Positions 63,430 to 64,000 of a stretch of 64,000 nucleotides of DNA are shown here, in pieces. Source of the stretch: Bursaphelenchus xylophilus (lineage: Eukaryota > Nematoda > Chromadorea > Rhabditida > Aphelenchoididae); contig CAJFCV020000003.1 in the NCBI GenBank assembly GCA_904066235.2, positions 1,922,001-1,986,000 of the forward strand, written 5' to 3'. The notes below the pieces were generated by a model, which worked only from the letters and a program-made list of their open reading frames with translations, did not search any database and was not told where the DNA came from. Position 1 is the first letter of the stretch, and each line of letters opens with the position of its first letter. The position numbers and the translations under genes were made by a program.

Positions 63430-64000
63430 TTTTTGAAATTGACATGTGGCTTATGTAGGTAAATTTTTTAAAGCCCCGCACGTCAAGAAAAAATAAAAGA
63501 AAAACGGGCGTCCAATGAAAAAGCCTAGAATTTTTTTTGGCATTCTGACCTGTGCAAATTCGTTTTTGTCCAAATGGTTTGCAATATTTTGACATAAAGA
63601 TTAATAGTAAATCACAAGATATTGGTACCAATAGAAAGCTCGAGAGTTGCTTAAGCTAATAGAACCAAAATATACCCATAATCATAGTGTTTTAATAGTC
63701 TTCCAAGGCGAAGAATACAGCGTCTAAATAAAAGTTTGTATCGACGATACCGAGTCAGAGAGCACTGGATGGGGGTATAGGCTCTACGTCAAAAAAATCC
63801 TTAAACTGTTCTTCGAGTATCTACACCGGTCTCGTCCCGGTTGATGGGACAGTTTTTTTGATATTCGGCCATGAAATTTGCACTATTTTTAGCCTAGCTT
63901 GAACCGTGTTCAGAAAATGCGTCACGATGACACCCATTTAGAATGTGCCAGCGGTATAAAAAACAGTTGTATACGACTACCAGTACTCTCTAGAGTTCCC
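63430..64000. other. Window end, nothing recognised
   Basis: AT-rich, no gene or repeat family identified. A gene or element could continue beyond the window. Confidence 0.3.

Overview
The window is animal nuclear DNA, most likely from a rhabditid nematode close to Caenorhabditis. Pointers are a three-exon cuticle collagen, short GT-AG introns ending in TTTCAG, several start codons lying 5-10 bases after a TTTCAG-type acceptor (as expected for spliced-leader genes), and dense small palindromic DNA transposons. The species assignment is inference; the gene identities rest on motifs read directly from the sequence. Exons were joined by eye from reading frame and splice sites, without transcripts.

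Layout. 1-5.4 kb: repeats and the sca-1 upstream region. 5.5-10.6 kb (+): a complete seven-exon SERCA calcium pump (sca-1). 13.5-16.8 kb (-): a three-exon PBX/extradenticle TALE homeobox gene (ceh-20 type). 17-26 kb: a repeat desert with nested transposons, including a 1.24-kb palindromic piggyBac-type element and a 401-bp hAT-type element, both with identifiable unoccupied sites in related copies. 26.4-35.3 kb: a tandem segmental duplication of about 4 kb; each unit carries an unrecognised ~80-aa basic protein gene and a small secreted cystatin-like gene. 28.9-44.8 kb (+): seven tandem cystatin-like loci (five intact, two broken), all with one intron at the same place and nearly all with a copy or remnant of the same small transposon in it. 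46.4-48.8 kb (+): a cuticle collagen. 50.8-58.0 kb (-): an eleven-exon, 991-codon gene that I read as a divergent NSL1/KANSL1 chromatin-complex scaffold. 58-64 kb: repeats.

The conserved genes (SERCA, PBX, collagen, NSL1) are unlinked in function and look like ordinary housekeeping or developmental genes. The part with most possible novelty is the 26-45 kb expansion: a recently duplicating family of secreted proteins with a cystatin-like layout that have lost the recognisable protease-binding motifs, interleaved with a small unknown gene. A second unexplained signal is a short motif, TGTCATGTGTAATATAA and variants, that recurs in most introns of the NSL1 gene and in sca-1 introns.
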